This document shows positions 49,029 to 61,800 of a stretch of 64,000 nt of DNA, one piece after another. Position 1 is the stretch's first letter. Each line of letters opens with the position of its first letter. Position numbers and translations under genes: made by a program. The stretch covers positions 12,897,125-12,961,124 of the forward strand of contig NC_084599.1 in NCBI RefSeq assembly GCF_033807715.1. Reading direction: 5' to 3'. This DNA is from Cololabis saira. Taxonomy: Eukaryota; Chordata; Actinopteri; Beloniformes; Belonidae. Under the pieces are notes generated by a model. It saw only the letters and a program-made list of their open reading frames with translations, was not told the origin of the DNA and made no database searches.

Positions 49029-49669
49029 CAGAGGTGTCAAGTAACGAAGTACAAATACTTCGTTACCTTACTTAAGTAGAAATTTTGGTTATCTATACTT
49101 CACTGGAGTAATTATTCTTCAGACAACTTTTTACTTTTACTCCTTACATTTTCACGCAATTATCTGTTCAGTTAAATTGCCCCATCCGGATAGAGTGAAT
49201 TTGGTTGTGGTTGTTTCAGATGTTCTTGTCCAGTTTTGTTCTTACATCCGTTCCCTCAGATTCCTGCAACTAAACTTGGATGTACATTCCAATAAAGGTT
49301 AGGATAAATGATAACATGCCTCTGAAGTTTGACTTTTTGCACCATTACAATACTTATAGGCGACTAGTCATCATATCTCCTGCTCTCTGAAACACATGTT
49401 AATGCTCAATAGTACAAATATATGGTTCTTTAATATATTTGCATTATACTAAGATGCATTCATTTTCAATGGCTTTTGTCCTTAATGGCTTTTTTCCCCC
49501 TTACATTACTTTTACTTTTATATTTTAAGTAGTTTTGAAACCAGTACTTTTATACTTTTACTTGAGTAAAAAACTTGAGTTGATACTTCAACTTCTACAG
49601 GAGTATTTTTAAACTCTAGTATCTATACTTCTACCTGAGTAATGAATGTGAATACTTTTGACACCTTTG
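49029..49669. mobile_element. Nested hAT MITE (641 bp)
   Basis: Ends CAGAGGTGTCAAGTAACGAA and (reverse complement) CAAAGGTGTCAAAAGTATTC, with perfect 8-bp duplications GATGTGAC (49021-49028, 49670-49677). Subterminal AAGTACTT-type repeats (TACTTTTACTTGAGTA) are typical of this fish hAT MITE group. Confidence 0.92.
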
Positions 49670-49808
49670 GATGTGACACGCAGACACACAGACACGATGC
49701 TTGTCAATCAGCGTCCAGTTCTGTATTACATTTTTTTCAAACATAGATTTTCAATCATAGATTTTTCAAACATAGATTTCTGAAACATCACATTTTTTTC
49801 AATACAGG

Positions 49809-50220
49809 TTAAAGGTATTGTGACATCATTTTTAACATGTTTTTAACACTATTAAAAGTCTTGGCCAACATCCCTCAAATGTGTCTAAAAGAGTGTAACA
49901 AGAAAAACTTCACTCTAGTACTCCATTCCTGGCTTTTTATTACAGTGTTTTTTTGCGCCGTGAAAAACGGTTCCTTTTCCCCCTTTCCTGTCAATCAATT
50001 CGCCGCTCCTCCTCCAAACCTCCTCCAACCCAAGCCATACGCTCACAGCGGCGTCGGAGAGTTAAGCCGGGAGCGACAGGCGAAGCATGCACGGAAAAGC
50101 AGCAGGGCGAACCACAGCAAACAATCATAAAAATAAAGGCATGCAAGCAGCAGTGTCCCCTTATCTTAAGTCCAGTCAGTGGCCGCGGGTCTTCTTAGCA
50201 GTTTTCCTCCGGTGATGAGA
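49809..50220 (+). repeat. TTAA-type repeat terminus and GC-rich segment
   Basis: TTAAAGGTATTGTGACATCA resembles the end of another TTAA-target fish element; the following GCGCCGTG...CGCCGCTCCTCCTCC segment is CpG-rich. The partner end was not found. Confidence 0.35.
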
Positions 50221-50250
50221 ACAAAAGAGGCTCTAAACAGCTCCGTGTTA

Positions 50251-50381
50251 AGCCTGATTTATGGTTCCGCGTTAAATCAACGCAGAGCCTACGCCGTAGG
50301 GTTCAGCGTACGGTGCGCGTCGCCGAGTAACCCTACGCCGTAGGCTCTGCGTCGGTGTAACGCGGAACCATAAATCAGCCT
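50251..50381. mobile_element. PIF/Harbinger MITE, 131 bp, near-perfect hairpin
   Basis: AGCCTGATTTATGGTTCCGC at the left and the inverted copy ending ATAAATCAGCCT at the right, flanked by TTA (50248-50250, 50382-50384). Long internal arms (AGAGCCTACGCCGTAGGG / CCCTACGCCGTAGGCTCT) pair, so a single strand could fold almost end to end. The 3-bp TTA target is the PIF/Harbinger signature. Confidence 0.85.
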
Positions 50382-50572
50382 TTATGGTGCGCTGGAGAGG
50401 AGAGGAGGCAGGGAGCTGGGTGGAGGGGGCGGTGATTTTTACTTTTTTTTTAACTTTTTACTGTTACAATATTATGAATCCAAGCCTTGCCTTTGTTAAT
50501 CAGAATTAATAGGAATTTTATCACCATTACACCTCGCTGTGGACTACAACATATTCAAATTTCCTGAAGCTG

Positions 50573-50769
50573 GGCCGCTCGGTGGCACAGTGGGTTAAGC
50601 GGCGGCTCATATACTGAGGCTACAGTCCTCCTCCTGCAGCGGTCGCGGGTTCGAATCCAGCCCGCGCACCTTTGCTGCGTGTCTTCCCCGTTCTCTCTTT
50701 CCCCCTTTCCAGTCTGCATCTCAATAAAGGGCCACTAGAGCCCAAGAAAATCTTAAAAAAAAAAATAAT
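50573..50769 (+). mobile_element. Second tRNA-derived SINE family (197 bp)
   Basis: Begins GGCCGCTCGGTGGCACAGTG with A box TGGCACAGTGG (50583-50593) and B box GGTTCGAATCC (50648-50658), and ends in an A-rich tail. The 15-bp duplication AATTTCCTGAAGCTG is perfect at 50558-50572 and 50770-50784, so insertion is recent. The body differs from the 47435 family. Confidence 0.93.
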
Positions 50770-51303
50770 AATTTCCTGAAGCTGTGATTTACATAAATTT
50801 TAAGTCAAAATGCCTGCCAAATGGCCCTATCCCCAAAGGTTTATCAACAACATTTAACGGTTTATTAACAACCCTAAACTACTTCTTGGCCATTATTAAT
50901 TACCCTAAACCACACAACCCCGAAGCATGGGGTTTGGTTTATTAACAACCCTAAACCACACCCCCTGTGGGAAGCACAGGAATGAATGCAATACAACCGT
51001 AAACACCTCAAACTGACATAGAACCACCCCGAACACAAACACTACAGCCCCAAACCAAAGCAGCAAGAGGGGACGAATGGGCAGTAGGGCAAGCCAATAT
51101 CAAAATTTCCTGAAATGTTCTAGTTGATGTTGTATTTTGTTAATTTCTACAGAAGAATATTTAATTTATTACGGTATTTTTAAATATTTATTTTGGTGAT
51201 GCTAATCAACCTTTTATTGTGATAAAGAACCAAATCGTTAAGCAGAATCGACAATGGAATTGGAATCGTAAAAAGCTTATCAATTCCCATCCCTACTTTT
51301 GAC

Positions 51304-54300
51304 AGGAACTTCTTCGATATTTTGACTAGTTGCAAACACCATACAGCACACGCATCTTTGTACCACTTATGTTACCACTGAGAACATCATTAAACATCAC
51401 ACCAAACCCTTTTTTGCTCCGTGCACCTGCACCAGGTCACTCCAAGACTCTCTGATTGGATTTCTGTTTATTACAAACCGAGTAAAGCCCAGCTAACAAC
51501 CTCTTTTCTCCTCCCCTTCAAGCTTCATTCATTATAGATCACATGCCCCCACCGGCATGACTTCATTACTCCCTCATTTACAGCTTCTCTGGTCTGCTGA
51601 CTCTTCTTTTTTCCTCTGCGCCTAACGGCCCTCCTGGTGCCGCTGTCTCATACCCCCTCAGCGTTCCTCCTTTCTTTGTATGCTTTCCTTCTCCTCTTCC
51701 TATCCCTCATTCTTCTACTGTCCTGAGCTCTCATTTGTACCCTCGGGTAATTTAACCCTTCCATTCAGGCATTCTTCATCACCGATAGCAAATGATCGAG
51801 TAGTGTGTGTTGATTGCATCTTAGTGCTCATCTCATTAGTTTCTGGGTCACTGAGCTGCAGGACCTGGGTTGCCATGAGTTGTGACCCCAGCATATGACA
51901 CACCGATATTCCCAGACACACACACAGTTCTACCCTTCCTCTGCTTAGCTGCTCATCAATAATCCTGTCCGCAAGGCTCTCCAAAAGTAGCAAAGCCAAT
52001 ACGCCTCCAAAACATACTGTTATTGGCACAAGAGTTGCAGAAGGCTTGTAAATGCTCAAAGAAGTATACATTATTCAGCCTGAGCTCAGAGTATTAATAC
52101 TGCAATAAAAGCAACACATTAATTGACCTTTTAAAAAAGTGCATTTATTGATCTGACTGACATTCACAACTGCTTCTCTCTTACTGTGTTTAAGGCTCGG
52201 TTGTTTTATTGCTTTTCTCATTGACCTTAGTTGGCATTCAGCAAACAGGCCAAAAAAATCACAAACATTGTTGACTGGGCAAGCTTGCCAGTGTCTGTGT
52301 GTGCGGTTTTGTATAGTATCATGGATTCTGCATCAAGTGTTTTCATGTCGCCTCTTACATTTACCAGCATGTATTAAAGTACAATAAACCCCCCTCATCC
52401 CCCTTTTAGCATTTGTTTGGGTGTTTACTCAGCCTGGATGCGCATTAATTTCGGCTTTCTTTAAATGAAGGCAGCTGGTGGGAGTCTGTTACCGACCGCT
52501 TTGCAGATTTGCGTCTGTTTGTCAGGATGGTTATATAACTGATTAAAATGTGTTCCATCTGCATGACAATTTAAATGCAAGGATTTCTCTGGCTAATTGG
52601 GAACAGGAGAATGTAGATGTTGGCTTCAGTAAATATTATTTTCTGTTATTTTGGGCAATTTTGAAGCGAGTGCAACAAAAAAGCTCAAGGGATTCATGTA
52701 ATGTGGTTTGAGACTAAACTAGGGGTAGATGTCATTGTGGGTCCAGCACCTGGGTTAAGACTGAATTATTTTGGATGTATGAATTTCCACAGAAAGTATA
52801 ATTTATACTCTCAAAATGATGAATCCTGTTGACTTTAAGACCCCAATAGTTTTTTGATGCCCTGATTGAAATGCCCTTACATTAACATTGGTTTGATTGG
52901 CATGAACTTGTTTTCCAGACATTCATGGTTTCCCTGATTGATAACTTGTCCTTGGAAGTCAAAAGCCAAATATAAATTCTCAAACAAAAAGGTGTTATAA
53001 GGATTAGTTAAATTAGTTAAGTTAAGTTGATCACCTCCCGTATCTGTACGTACAGTAAGGCTTATAAACACAACCTGAGTAAGTTTTATCATCAGTAGGG
53101 ACTTTGAAGCCTTCAATACTTGAAATGACTGAAATTACATATCTGTCATCTACAGTTGGTTCTTATCATAGAATACTGACAAATTATCAAATCAAGGTAA
53201 TAAAGGTTAAACTGATGGACCTTGTAATTTGTGTATCTAAAACAAATACCTGCATGAGTCAAAATGTTCAAATAATCTTCAATTAAAAGAGTGATGCATA
53301 TGTGAACAAGCTGCTGCACCTACAGTAGCTGATGGATGGGAAACATGGGTCCAACGAGAGAGCTGTCAGCTGAAACAGTGAAAAGACAGATTTGCTGGTA
53401 CCCCTCCATTACAGAAACAAAAACCCACAGTGGTCACTGAAATAATTGGAAGCTGACAAAAAGCAATAAAAGACAATAATTAATGGACTAATAATAATAA
53501 TTATATGTTTTCTCTTACAGTTTTGGGGTGTTTTTAGTTGTGTTTTAGGTCATTATCCTATTGAAAGACCCTCTGCCAAGCTTTCTGACACTGGGCAGCA
53601 CATTCGGCTCCAGAATGCCTTGACAGTGTTGAGTTTTATTGTACCTGCACAGGTTCAAGACCAGATGCGGCAGCTCCAACATAACTCAGCCTTCTATGTG
53701 TTTCACAGATAAAAGGTAATGTTATGGGCTGCACAGTGAAAAGAATGAATATGTATGGGGCAAACAAGCAAATTCTGGGCAAAATAAAAAATCTCACCGA
53801 AAAAAGAAGCAAAACATTTGAAACCACCTGGTGAAACGTGAGAAATGCAAACAAAAAGGGGTAAACAGACAAGGAAGGATAGGAAATGTTAAACTCAGAG
53901 GAAAGTATAATAAATAAGAAACACAAAGTCAAAGTTCATGACCAAGAGCTAGTGGGTTGGCGCTTTTCTCAGTTTCACACTTTGACTATGCTAAACTCTC
54001 ATATTGGAAATCAGAGATTCAAGGAGGTTTTTGTATTACTGACTGACATGAACGTTTGTTGAATAACCAGCAATATTCAACTCACTGAGGTTGGATTCAG
54101 CATACAGTATATTCACTCTGAAACACTCACTTGACTATAACATTGCAATCTGAAGAAGAATCAAAGATTAGACTACTCTGATGGTTTGCCACATGTTTGA
54201 ACTCTGGGTGAGAGTTCAAACACTTTCTATGGATGATTGAGAATAAGGCGGATCATTCAAAATGGGAAACAAAAGAGAAAAAAGCTTGAATTACGGAAAT

Positions 54301-57300
54301 CGGACTGGGGGTCTGATTGTCTGATGACCCTTTTCTTCATTTCCACTTTCTCATTGATAGAGAACAAAATGCAGTCTAATAAATGGTATGACGTCTGTTG
54401 TCTTCTGTTATCACAGCTTTCATGAGTCTTCACCAATTTACACTATCATGACATATTTCCAGTAAGTTTCAAGGGGGAAAAACTGCTATTTTCTTCTCAT
54501 TAAAACTGATTTGTGCTCCATGATTGTTACATCTTACACAATTGAAATTGCATACAGTACAAATAAAAGCACAACTCATGTCACAAATGAGGAGGTGGAA
54601 GTAAACTTAACTCCAGAATCCTCCTGGGGACATGTACATTTCTCTGCTCTGCCTCATTATTCCTTTGGGTTTGTAGTGCAGCCGGACAGTGTATTAAGAA
54701 GCCAGTTCTCCAGGGATTAATTACTCTGATGCTTTGCCTAATTAATGAGTTAAAGGAATGTAGTAAACTCTTGTCAAAAGACACACCAAAACAGTGAATT
54801 GCTTGCAGCTTCAGTCACAGCGTCAAATATGTGTTTATTCTTCTGAGTAAAGCAGTGGCTATAGATGATAAGCAAATAATCACAGCTATGAAGTTCAGGG
54901 ATGGTATAATCATTTTCTTTGTTTACTCCCCAGGTTGTAGTTAGATTTCATTCAGGTCTTTCAAGGTAAATGCTGCAAGAGGAAAAGCAATGCGGTGCGG
55001 ACTGAAACAGAGAGCAATGTCATTATATCATTTGCCATTATCATCATTTAGTCATCATTATTATCGAAAAGCCTTGTCATTCTCTCTTGATCTTTGGCTG
55101 ATCTTATAAGTTAAAGCTTTTTGTATTTTGATTTTTTTCCCATGGAATCCGTATCAAACGCACTATAAAGTCTCTCTAGCTTGAAGTATTTAAAGCTAAG
55201 GACCATCTCGAGAACTCAGCCAACCTTTGGTTAAGAGTATCTCTAATGTGCTGCTTTTAAACACAAGTGAATTTCAACAGCCCCACAGTGCAGCAGTTCT
55301 GCTGTCTGTGGACATGGGTCATTTGTTCTAACTGAGGAGTTGTTACGCCTTTTCCACTACAGCGGTTATTAAAGTTGCATCTCTTTTCTTGCATTCCTAA
55401 ATCAATCAATATTCCCAACAATACTGCACTGTTTATATCTGCTGTAGGACTTGGTATGAATATTTTTCAGTATGCATTCATCTCTTCTTAAAGTTCTTAA
55501 AGTGAGTAAAACTGTTTTACGTATAAGGAGGGAAAGCTTTTTGTAAGGCTCATTATTCTCTTAAGAACTGCTTTGGGCCCCCGTTAAGAAACTAAATATT
55601 ATACTGTAACATAGAAGACAAAAACATAATTTCCACATGTGTACGCCAGGTCTTAGGAGGTTAAATGTCATGTAAGCTAGCTAACAGTGATGCCGTAAAC
55701 CCCATCTTATGAGGACTAAATGCTACTCGTACAATAAAAACTTTGATTTCTAGCAGTCATCTTAAAGTTCTGGTCCTGATTTAAATTTCAAAATAACATT
55801 AAGGTGCTTCCGAAAAGGTACATCTTAAGATCTATGTCCTTTGAGTATCTCTCCCACAGTCTGTGTAACGTTTGAATGTTTACAACTCCTCCAGGTTTGA
55901 ATAATAATCTTTTCCTGCTCTGTTAAACCTTTGATTAAACTGCAGACCAAAGAAAATAGCACAGAAAATAGCACGTTGTAAATGTTGTTTGTGGTTAAAA
56001 GATGTAATACTGTTACTAGTTTGCTCTTACTCATGTATTAAACAACAAGGTGAAATGTTCTGTCTGCATGCTCCTGCATGATCAGTTAGTAAGTATTTTT
56101 AATGCTCGTATACATGGGATAAATCTTGTCTCTCTCTTAAGATTGTTTTACTTTTAAGTCTTTCTCTTGTTAACAGCTGATACCTGTAATTAAAGAGGAT
56201 TGGGCGCCTGAGTCTTCATCTCCAGAATACCAACCAAAAGACCTAAGGGCATCCAATCTTGCTGACAGTTACACAGAGTTTTTAAGTTGCACTTTGTCAG
56301 CATAGTATTTACATAATGATATACATCAGATGAGGTCACACACATACATCTTACATTATATTTATGATGAATATATACAGTATGATGCTGAGGTATTTCT
56401 AATCACACTCAGTATCCCTTGGTGTAGGTGCTTTTAAAATGGTTGCTTTGAAATTTTACTTTCATTTTTAAACATATAGCCTACAGCATGATAGGCAAAG
56501 TCAAGGCTGAATCTAAAAAAAGAAAGAGGAAAGACCATTGTCGCTATTTTGCTGTACCTGCAAACTAAAGCTTTTGGTGGTAAAGAAACATTCCAGGCTA
56601 TAAATAATCCTGGGTTTATTACTAGTTTCTGAGGAGTGTAAAACTTTCATTGGGGACCAAACGACTTGAATCAAAACAGTTTTGAATTAGAAAGGAGTGT
56701 GTGTTTGGGGTAAATGGCAATTAATGTTAAGATGTTGGCATTGGAGCTACATCAAAATAAATTGCAACTTTTTGTCTCTGATAGGTTTACTGTTGTTGTT
56801 CAAATGTATTGTTAATTATTGTGATTGTTTTCTCGTCACCAGATATTAGGTAGAGGTATAATTATTGCTCATTTTGCTATGAGTTATGTAGGTGAAAAAA
56901 TAACATTTTTGATTTTTGGCTTTGAGTGGTAACTTTTGCTGTATTTGTGGACAGAAGAACCAGTTATCTTATTATGCCAAAATTATTAATGAAATTTCAC
57001 CCTACAGATGAACTTCTTGGGGAACTATACTATAGTTTATAGATAATGTGCTACAGAAAGTGCCATTACAACGTTTAAAAGAATGCGTTTGTCGTGTCTT
57101 CTTGAGATAAGATGTTCTTTTCAGCTGTCTCAAATTGATGAATATTTTGTTCATGATGGATCAAGTCAAGATAAGTTGACTTTTTTTATTTTTTAGTTCA
57201 CAAAGCGGGCTCACCGGATCAGCACCGTAGACAGCTCCACTTCTCCTGCATTACTGCACCTTTTTCCACCAGTATAATATGATGAGTATTGTCCCTACAA

Positions 57301-57575
57301 AAGAAACAAAAGAAAAAAGCATTATACAAGCATCCTGAACTCTGTCTAAATGATTCAACCCCGCTGAACAAAGTATTAATCTTCCTATATGGACGCTGTG
57401 TCTCTTAGGAGCAGTGGCGTCAATTCAGTCTTACTAAGGTATGGCAAGGTTACGAGTCACAGAACTTAACTAGAGTATCAATCAACACGTCCAGCAAATA
57501 CTCATCACAGAAGTCTGCTATGTAGCTGATCTGTGTGGTCCAGAAAATTGGAACTTTTTCAAATGCATTCTCACT
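51304..57575. other. Unassigned DNA
   Basis: 6.3 kb without recognised repeat or gene. Possible exon-like piece at 56177. Other frames (e.g. 51680-52071, 53636-53932) are unremarkable. Could be intron or contain conserved non-coding elements; alignment would tell. Confidence 0.4.
56177..56305 (+). pseudogene. Exon-like segment after a 3' splice site (42 codons)
   Basis: TCTCTTGTTAACAG precedes an open stretch reading LIPVIKEDWAPESSSPEY then QPKDLRASNLAD, ending at TAG 56303. The hydrophobic-hhxIKEDW start recalls the acidic exon found before C2H2 finger arrays in fish zinc-finger genes, but no finger follows. Weak. Confidence 0.2.
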
Positions 57576-57989
57576 CACTGCAAAAACTCAAAATCTTACC
57601 AGGAATATTTGTCTTATTTCTAGTTAAAATGTCTCATTTTCAGTCAAAAAATCTCATTACACTTAAAACAAGAGTCATTACCAGAAAAATAACTTGTTAT
57701 TTGACCATTTTCACCTGTTTCAAGTAAATTTTCACTTGAAATAAGTAGAAAAATCTGCCAGTGGGACAAGATTTATCTTCTCATTACAAGCAAAACAATC
57801 TTGTTCCATTGGCAGATTTTTCCACTTATTTTAAGTGAAAATCTACTTGAAACAGGTGAAAATGGTTGTTTTTGAGTCTTGTCTTAAATGTAATGAGATT
57901 AAAAAAAAAAAAAAAATTAGACTAAAAATGAGACATTTTAACTAGAAATAAGACAAATATTCTTGTTAAGATTTTGAGTTTTTGCAGTG
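57576..57989. mobile_element. Palindromic MITE (414 bp) with CACTGCAAAAACT ends
   Basis: CACTGCAAAAACTCAAAATC at the left is answered by GATTTTGAGTTTTTGCAGTG at the right; internal blocks TTAGACTAAAAATGAGACAT and TTTCACTTGAAATAAG also pair across the centre. No unambiguous target duplication: TA follows the right end, CT precedes the left. A fragment is nested at 5788-5910. Confidence 0.85.
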
Positions 57990-58089
57990 TAATAGTGAAA
58001 TCGATCATGTTGTTCTTATTTGCATTTGTAGTTATTCCATAGCTCTCCATAGTTATTTTCAAAGCTTTGGTTTTTATCTCAGCCTAAAA

Positions 58090-58188
58090 AGTCTGATTTA
58101 TGGTTCCGCGTTACACCAACGCAAAGCCTACGCCGTACCCTACGGCGTAGGCTCTGCGTCGATTTAACGCAGGACCATAATTCAGGCT
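58090..58188. mobile_element. Shorter copy of the Harbinger MITE (99 bp)
   Basis: AGTCTGATTTATGGTTCCGC ... CCTACGCCGTACCCTACGGC ... CATAATTCAGGCT; same ends and core as 50251-50381, with a shorter centre. TAA follows at 58189-58191; the left flank is AAA. Confidence 0.8.
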
Positions 58189-58194
58189 TAAACA

Positions 58195-58861
58195 CTGAAA
58201 CACAACATGCGCTCGCTGTCCTCCCCTCCTCCTCCCTCGCTGGTCTGCACCCCCTCCTTCCCTCCATCCCTCTCCTGCTATTTGAAATGTGAAGAGAGAG
58301 TCCTGGGAGCTCTTTTGTTCAGTAGCTCTGCTGCTGGAGAGGAGAGGTGAGCAGCTCTCTGCTGGTCCGCTCACCGCGGCTGCTTTCTCCGCCTCGGCTC
58401 CACAACACGCGCGGCTTCTGCTCCACAGCTGGGCGCATTGTACTCAAATTAACACAAATAAGAAGAAGAAAAAACAACATAGTCATTGGCGTTTCTGTCC
58501 TCTGACCTGACACCCAAAACTACCTCGTTTTTTCACCCACTCTGGCGGGGCTTTTGCGCGTCGTTGGATGATACCGCTCCACTCTCCTCCACCTGCAGCC
58601 CACACAGCAAAGTGAAGCTGCAGCATCTCCACATTCCTGCGGACTGGACCTCAGTTCATCCCAAAGGTGAAGGCGAGTTGTTTGAGTTGTTTTTTTTTTT
58701 GTCTTTTTTTGCGGGGAGAGAGGGGGGTTTGCATTTATTATTAAATCCGTTAAGTATTCATTTACTTCCACATGCAAAAAGAAGAAAGAAAGAGATTTTG
58801 TTCAGCACAATTGAGATACGCTGGTGAAAGACGAGATGGGTGGCTGTTATCAGAAATACAG
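58195..58861 (+). promoter_or_regulatory. Candidate promoter/first exon, CpG-enriched
   Basis: In an AT-rich window, 58200-58620 is GC-rich with many CpGs (GCGCTCGCTG, CACCGCGG, CACGCGCGG, TTTTGCGCGTCG). A donor-like CAAAG|GTGAAG lies at 58666. Farther on, ATG at 58836 in a good context (GACGAGATGGG) opens MGGCYQKY and runs to a donor ACAG|GTATGC at 58861. MGGC could be an N-myristoylation start. This fits a 5' UTR exon with the first codons, the remainder lying beyond the window. Alternatively it is the GC-rich body of a transposon next to the MITE. No gene identity. Confidence 0.35.
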
Positions 58862-61800
58862 GTATGCGATAGTAAAGAAAAAAGAAAAAGAAAAAAAGGT
58901 GTAGAGCAATTGATGGAGGGGGGCTGATTAAAAGCCTTACTGATTAGTGTTTTAATGCAGCTGATGTACAGGACATTTGTTGGAAATTATCTAAGCTTCA
59001 TGAGAAATCGTGTCTTATCGTGGCAAATAATGGTGTACTTAAAGGTAAAGATGGAATTTGTAATATTTCTGCCCCTTTTAATTCACAAGAACAATTATGC
59101 AGCATCTGTTATTTGATAATAAATGCATAAGGGCATAATAATTTATTTTGTTTTCTCCTTGGTTGAGCCATGAACAAGACACGTCATTGTTACTATCGTC
59201 ATTGGCACTATTTAGATTTAGGATCTATAAACCCATCACCTCTTGTAGTGAACTAAGCAACCCCCAACACCCATCTTGCTTGTTTCTTTCCCTGTAAGGC
59301 TTCAGGTGAGTAAGAGGCTGCTTTTGACTCGGTGAAAGTGCACATGCAGGACTATCAGTACTGTCAAGAAACTAAAGGGGTTAAACCCAAGACATTATCT
59401 AGGATGGCACTTACATTCTGCAAATAGGTCTCTAAATTATTTCTGTTGGAGGAAACTTTGCCTTCTAGCTGGAAGACTTCTAGGCAACAAACTGATAAAG
59501 GTGGAGGAAGTGATGAACATGCCCGTATGCCACAGTGAAAACGACTGTTTGGTGTTTCAGTTCGCTATGTTGCAATTACATATGTTGTTGAGGGGTAGAA
59601 AAGAAAACAGTGTTGAGCTTTGCTTTTTGCCCTGTTTTAATTTTAACGAGTGCGTGGCAGCGTTTACAGAATGGCAACAAGAGAAGGAGCGGAGTTGCTC
59701 TGGACCCCGTGGGAAATTAAGTGGAAACTCAACTGAGCAGTTTGTGAAATGGTTACTCTTCCTTCTTTCTTTTGCTCCTTTTCTGTCTTGTGTCCATTGT
59801 GTGTCTCAGGGATTCTTGCGAGCATGAGCACACAGTCTGAGTTAAAACATGCAGCACCTGTCAGAATTGATTCTACACTCATGTTATTTGATCACCCCAC
59901 ACTCACCCACGCACGCACCCACACGCACGCACACACATACCCGACAACCACCTGTAATGCGATTTCAATGTAACTCTAGTACTGGTAGCATGATCTTTAA
60001 TGTAGCCAAGCCAGTACAGGCACCAATGCAAGTTTTATTTGGATAAAATGTTTCCCTATCATTGTGGCTTGTATGTGTAGCAATACAGTGCCTATATTGT
60101 GTTTATTAAACTATTTGAGTATATTCATCTTCTGTACATTAATAAGATCTGGTTCCACATCAAACTGCCCTTTTAGGCTCTCTGCTACTCCTTCACGTGA
60201 GTGGTTCTTGTTTCTTTGCAGAAAGTGATCTTTGTTTGTCCTTCTCACACTGTTTGGACTCATTACTCTTGCACTGGATCACAGGCTCTGTGTTTCTCAA
60301 GAGGTGTGTTTTTCTGTACTTTTGCCAGTCCACTGCTCAAATTTCCACATTTTATGTGTGATGAGGCATTACAATGAATGTACAATATTCCTTCAGAGAG
60401 ATGTTCTCTGCTTCTTTCTGGCTCCGCTCCAGCTGTGGTCAAGGCCAAAAGTAGCACAGAGATGCTGTCATTGCATCTCAGGAGCATGGAAGGAGAAAAA
60501 AGCCTATAGCAGCTTGACGGCCTTATCTACTCTCTGCATGAAGCTACATTGTCACATATTTCAATAATGTGTCTTTTCTGGCTGACTGCGCTCAGCTTAG
60601 TGCAGACACTTGTAGCAGAAGACGTGAATTGGCGTGAATTCAATTGTGCTCTTGAGTTGGGTCCAAACAAATAAATGGGAAACTGTGAATTTGAAACAGA
60701 GATTTTGCAAATGTGAGATATTAATATTCCTGTAATTAACCTTCTGCTATGCTTGAAGCAAACAAAAGGGTCCCAGCACGCACTGGGAAATAAAAAATAA
60801 AAAACAAAGCTGAGAAAGGCCAAAAGATGGCACAGTATCAGAACAGAGGATCTCTTGGCTATTTATCTGTTTGGTAGAAGCCTTAAGCTAAAAATCCTTC
60901 AGTTCTTGGATGAGTATGGTGCTGTTACCAGGCTGTGGTACTGCTGCAGCCACTAATTTGCCATAATCCGCGAAATTCTATGGTGGAAATTTAAATTTAT
61001 GACCAAGTATGTTTTTCTCGTGTGCTTTTGCTGAAAGGCACAATAGGCTTACTAAAGAAGGTATTGTTTTCTCTGGTGGTCTTGGGAGGAGGGTAGATTC
61101 CTGAATATTAATGCAAAGAAAGGCTAATTTACAGACTTAGACAGGCCTGATCCAATTAAGTAGTGAAAACCCACATGGCAGCCTATTGTGACAGTGTGTG
61201 TGCTTATTGTCTGTTCAAACTATGCAAGTGTAGCAGAGATTTGTGCACCCATGAGGATAGATCACATTTTAGGCTACAATCCACTTGGCACCTCCTTTCC
61301 TTGAGTCAAACGGTTGTTTCAACACCTTAATGGAGACTGCACCTCTGCTCGCCAGGGCACATCAGTCTGCCTGACTGACAGCAAAGCGTCCATTCATTCC
61401 TCCAAGCTGACACCAGCGAGCATATGGAGCTGACCCCATGTGGGCTGCTGCTCGCTTTGCCTTGGCTAATAATATAATAGTCTGGCATTAGCCATGTTGA
61501 ACTAGCCACGGCACTTGGAGCCAAGCAAATGAGCAGCGCAGCTGTGCCATCACGGTCAGCGACTGAGCAGACAAAGCCCAAAAGGCACAGAAGCAAAAAA
61601 AAAAAAAAAAGGTAGATTACCACAATCCCTCCAGACACAGCTCACCTCATTAATATTCACCAGTAACCCCCCACCCTATCCCCAAACCTTGCTTTACACC
61701 CCTCTCCCACCAAATGTATTATTCAAAGGAAGCATTTTCCCTATTAAATACCATAAATAAATAATGACATCTGGTAACAGTTTTTGTCTGCTGAATTAAT

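Larger units (their letters stand above)
48310..51295. mobile_element. hAT element with nested insertions (2986 bp)
   Basis: Ends TAGGGATGGGAATT (48310) and ATTCCCATCCCTA (to 51295), inside perfect 8-bp duplications CTTTTGAC (48302-48309, 51296-51303). Subterminal GATTCC/GGAATCG motifs are inverted too. No transposase is detectable. It contains at least three later insertions with their own duplications (49029, 50251, 50573) and fragments of other repeats. Confidence 0.9.
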
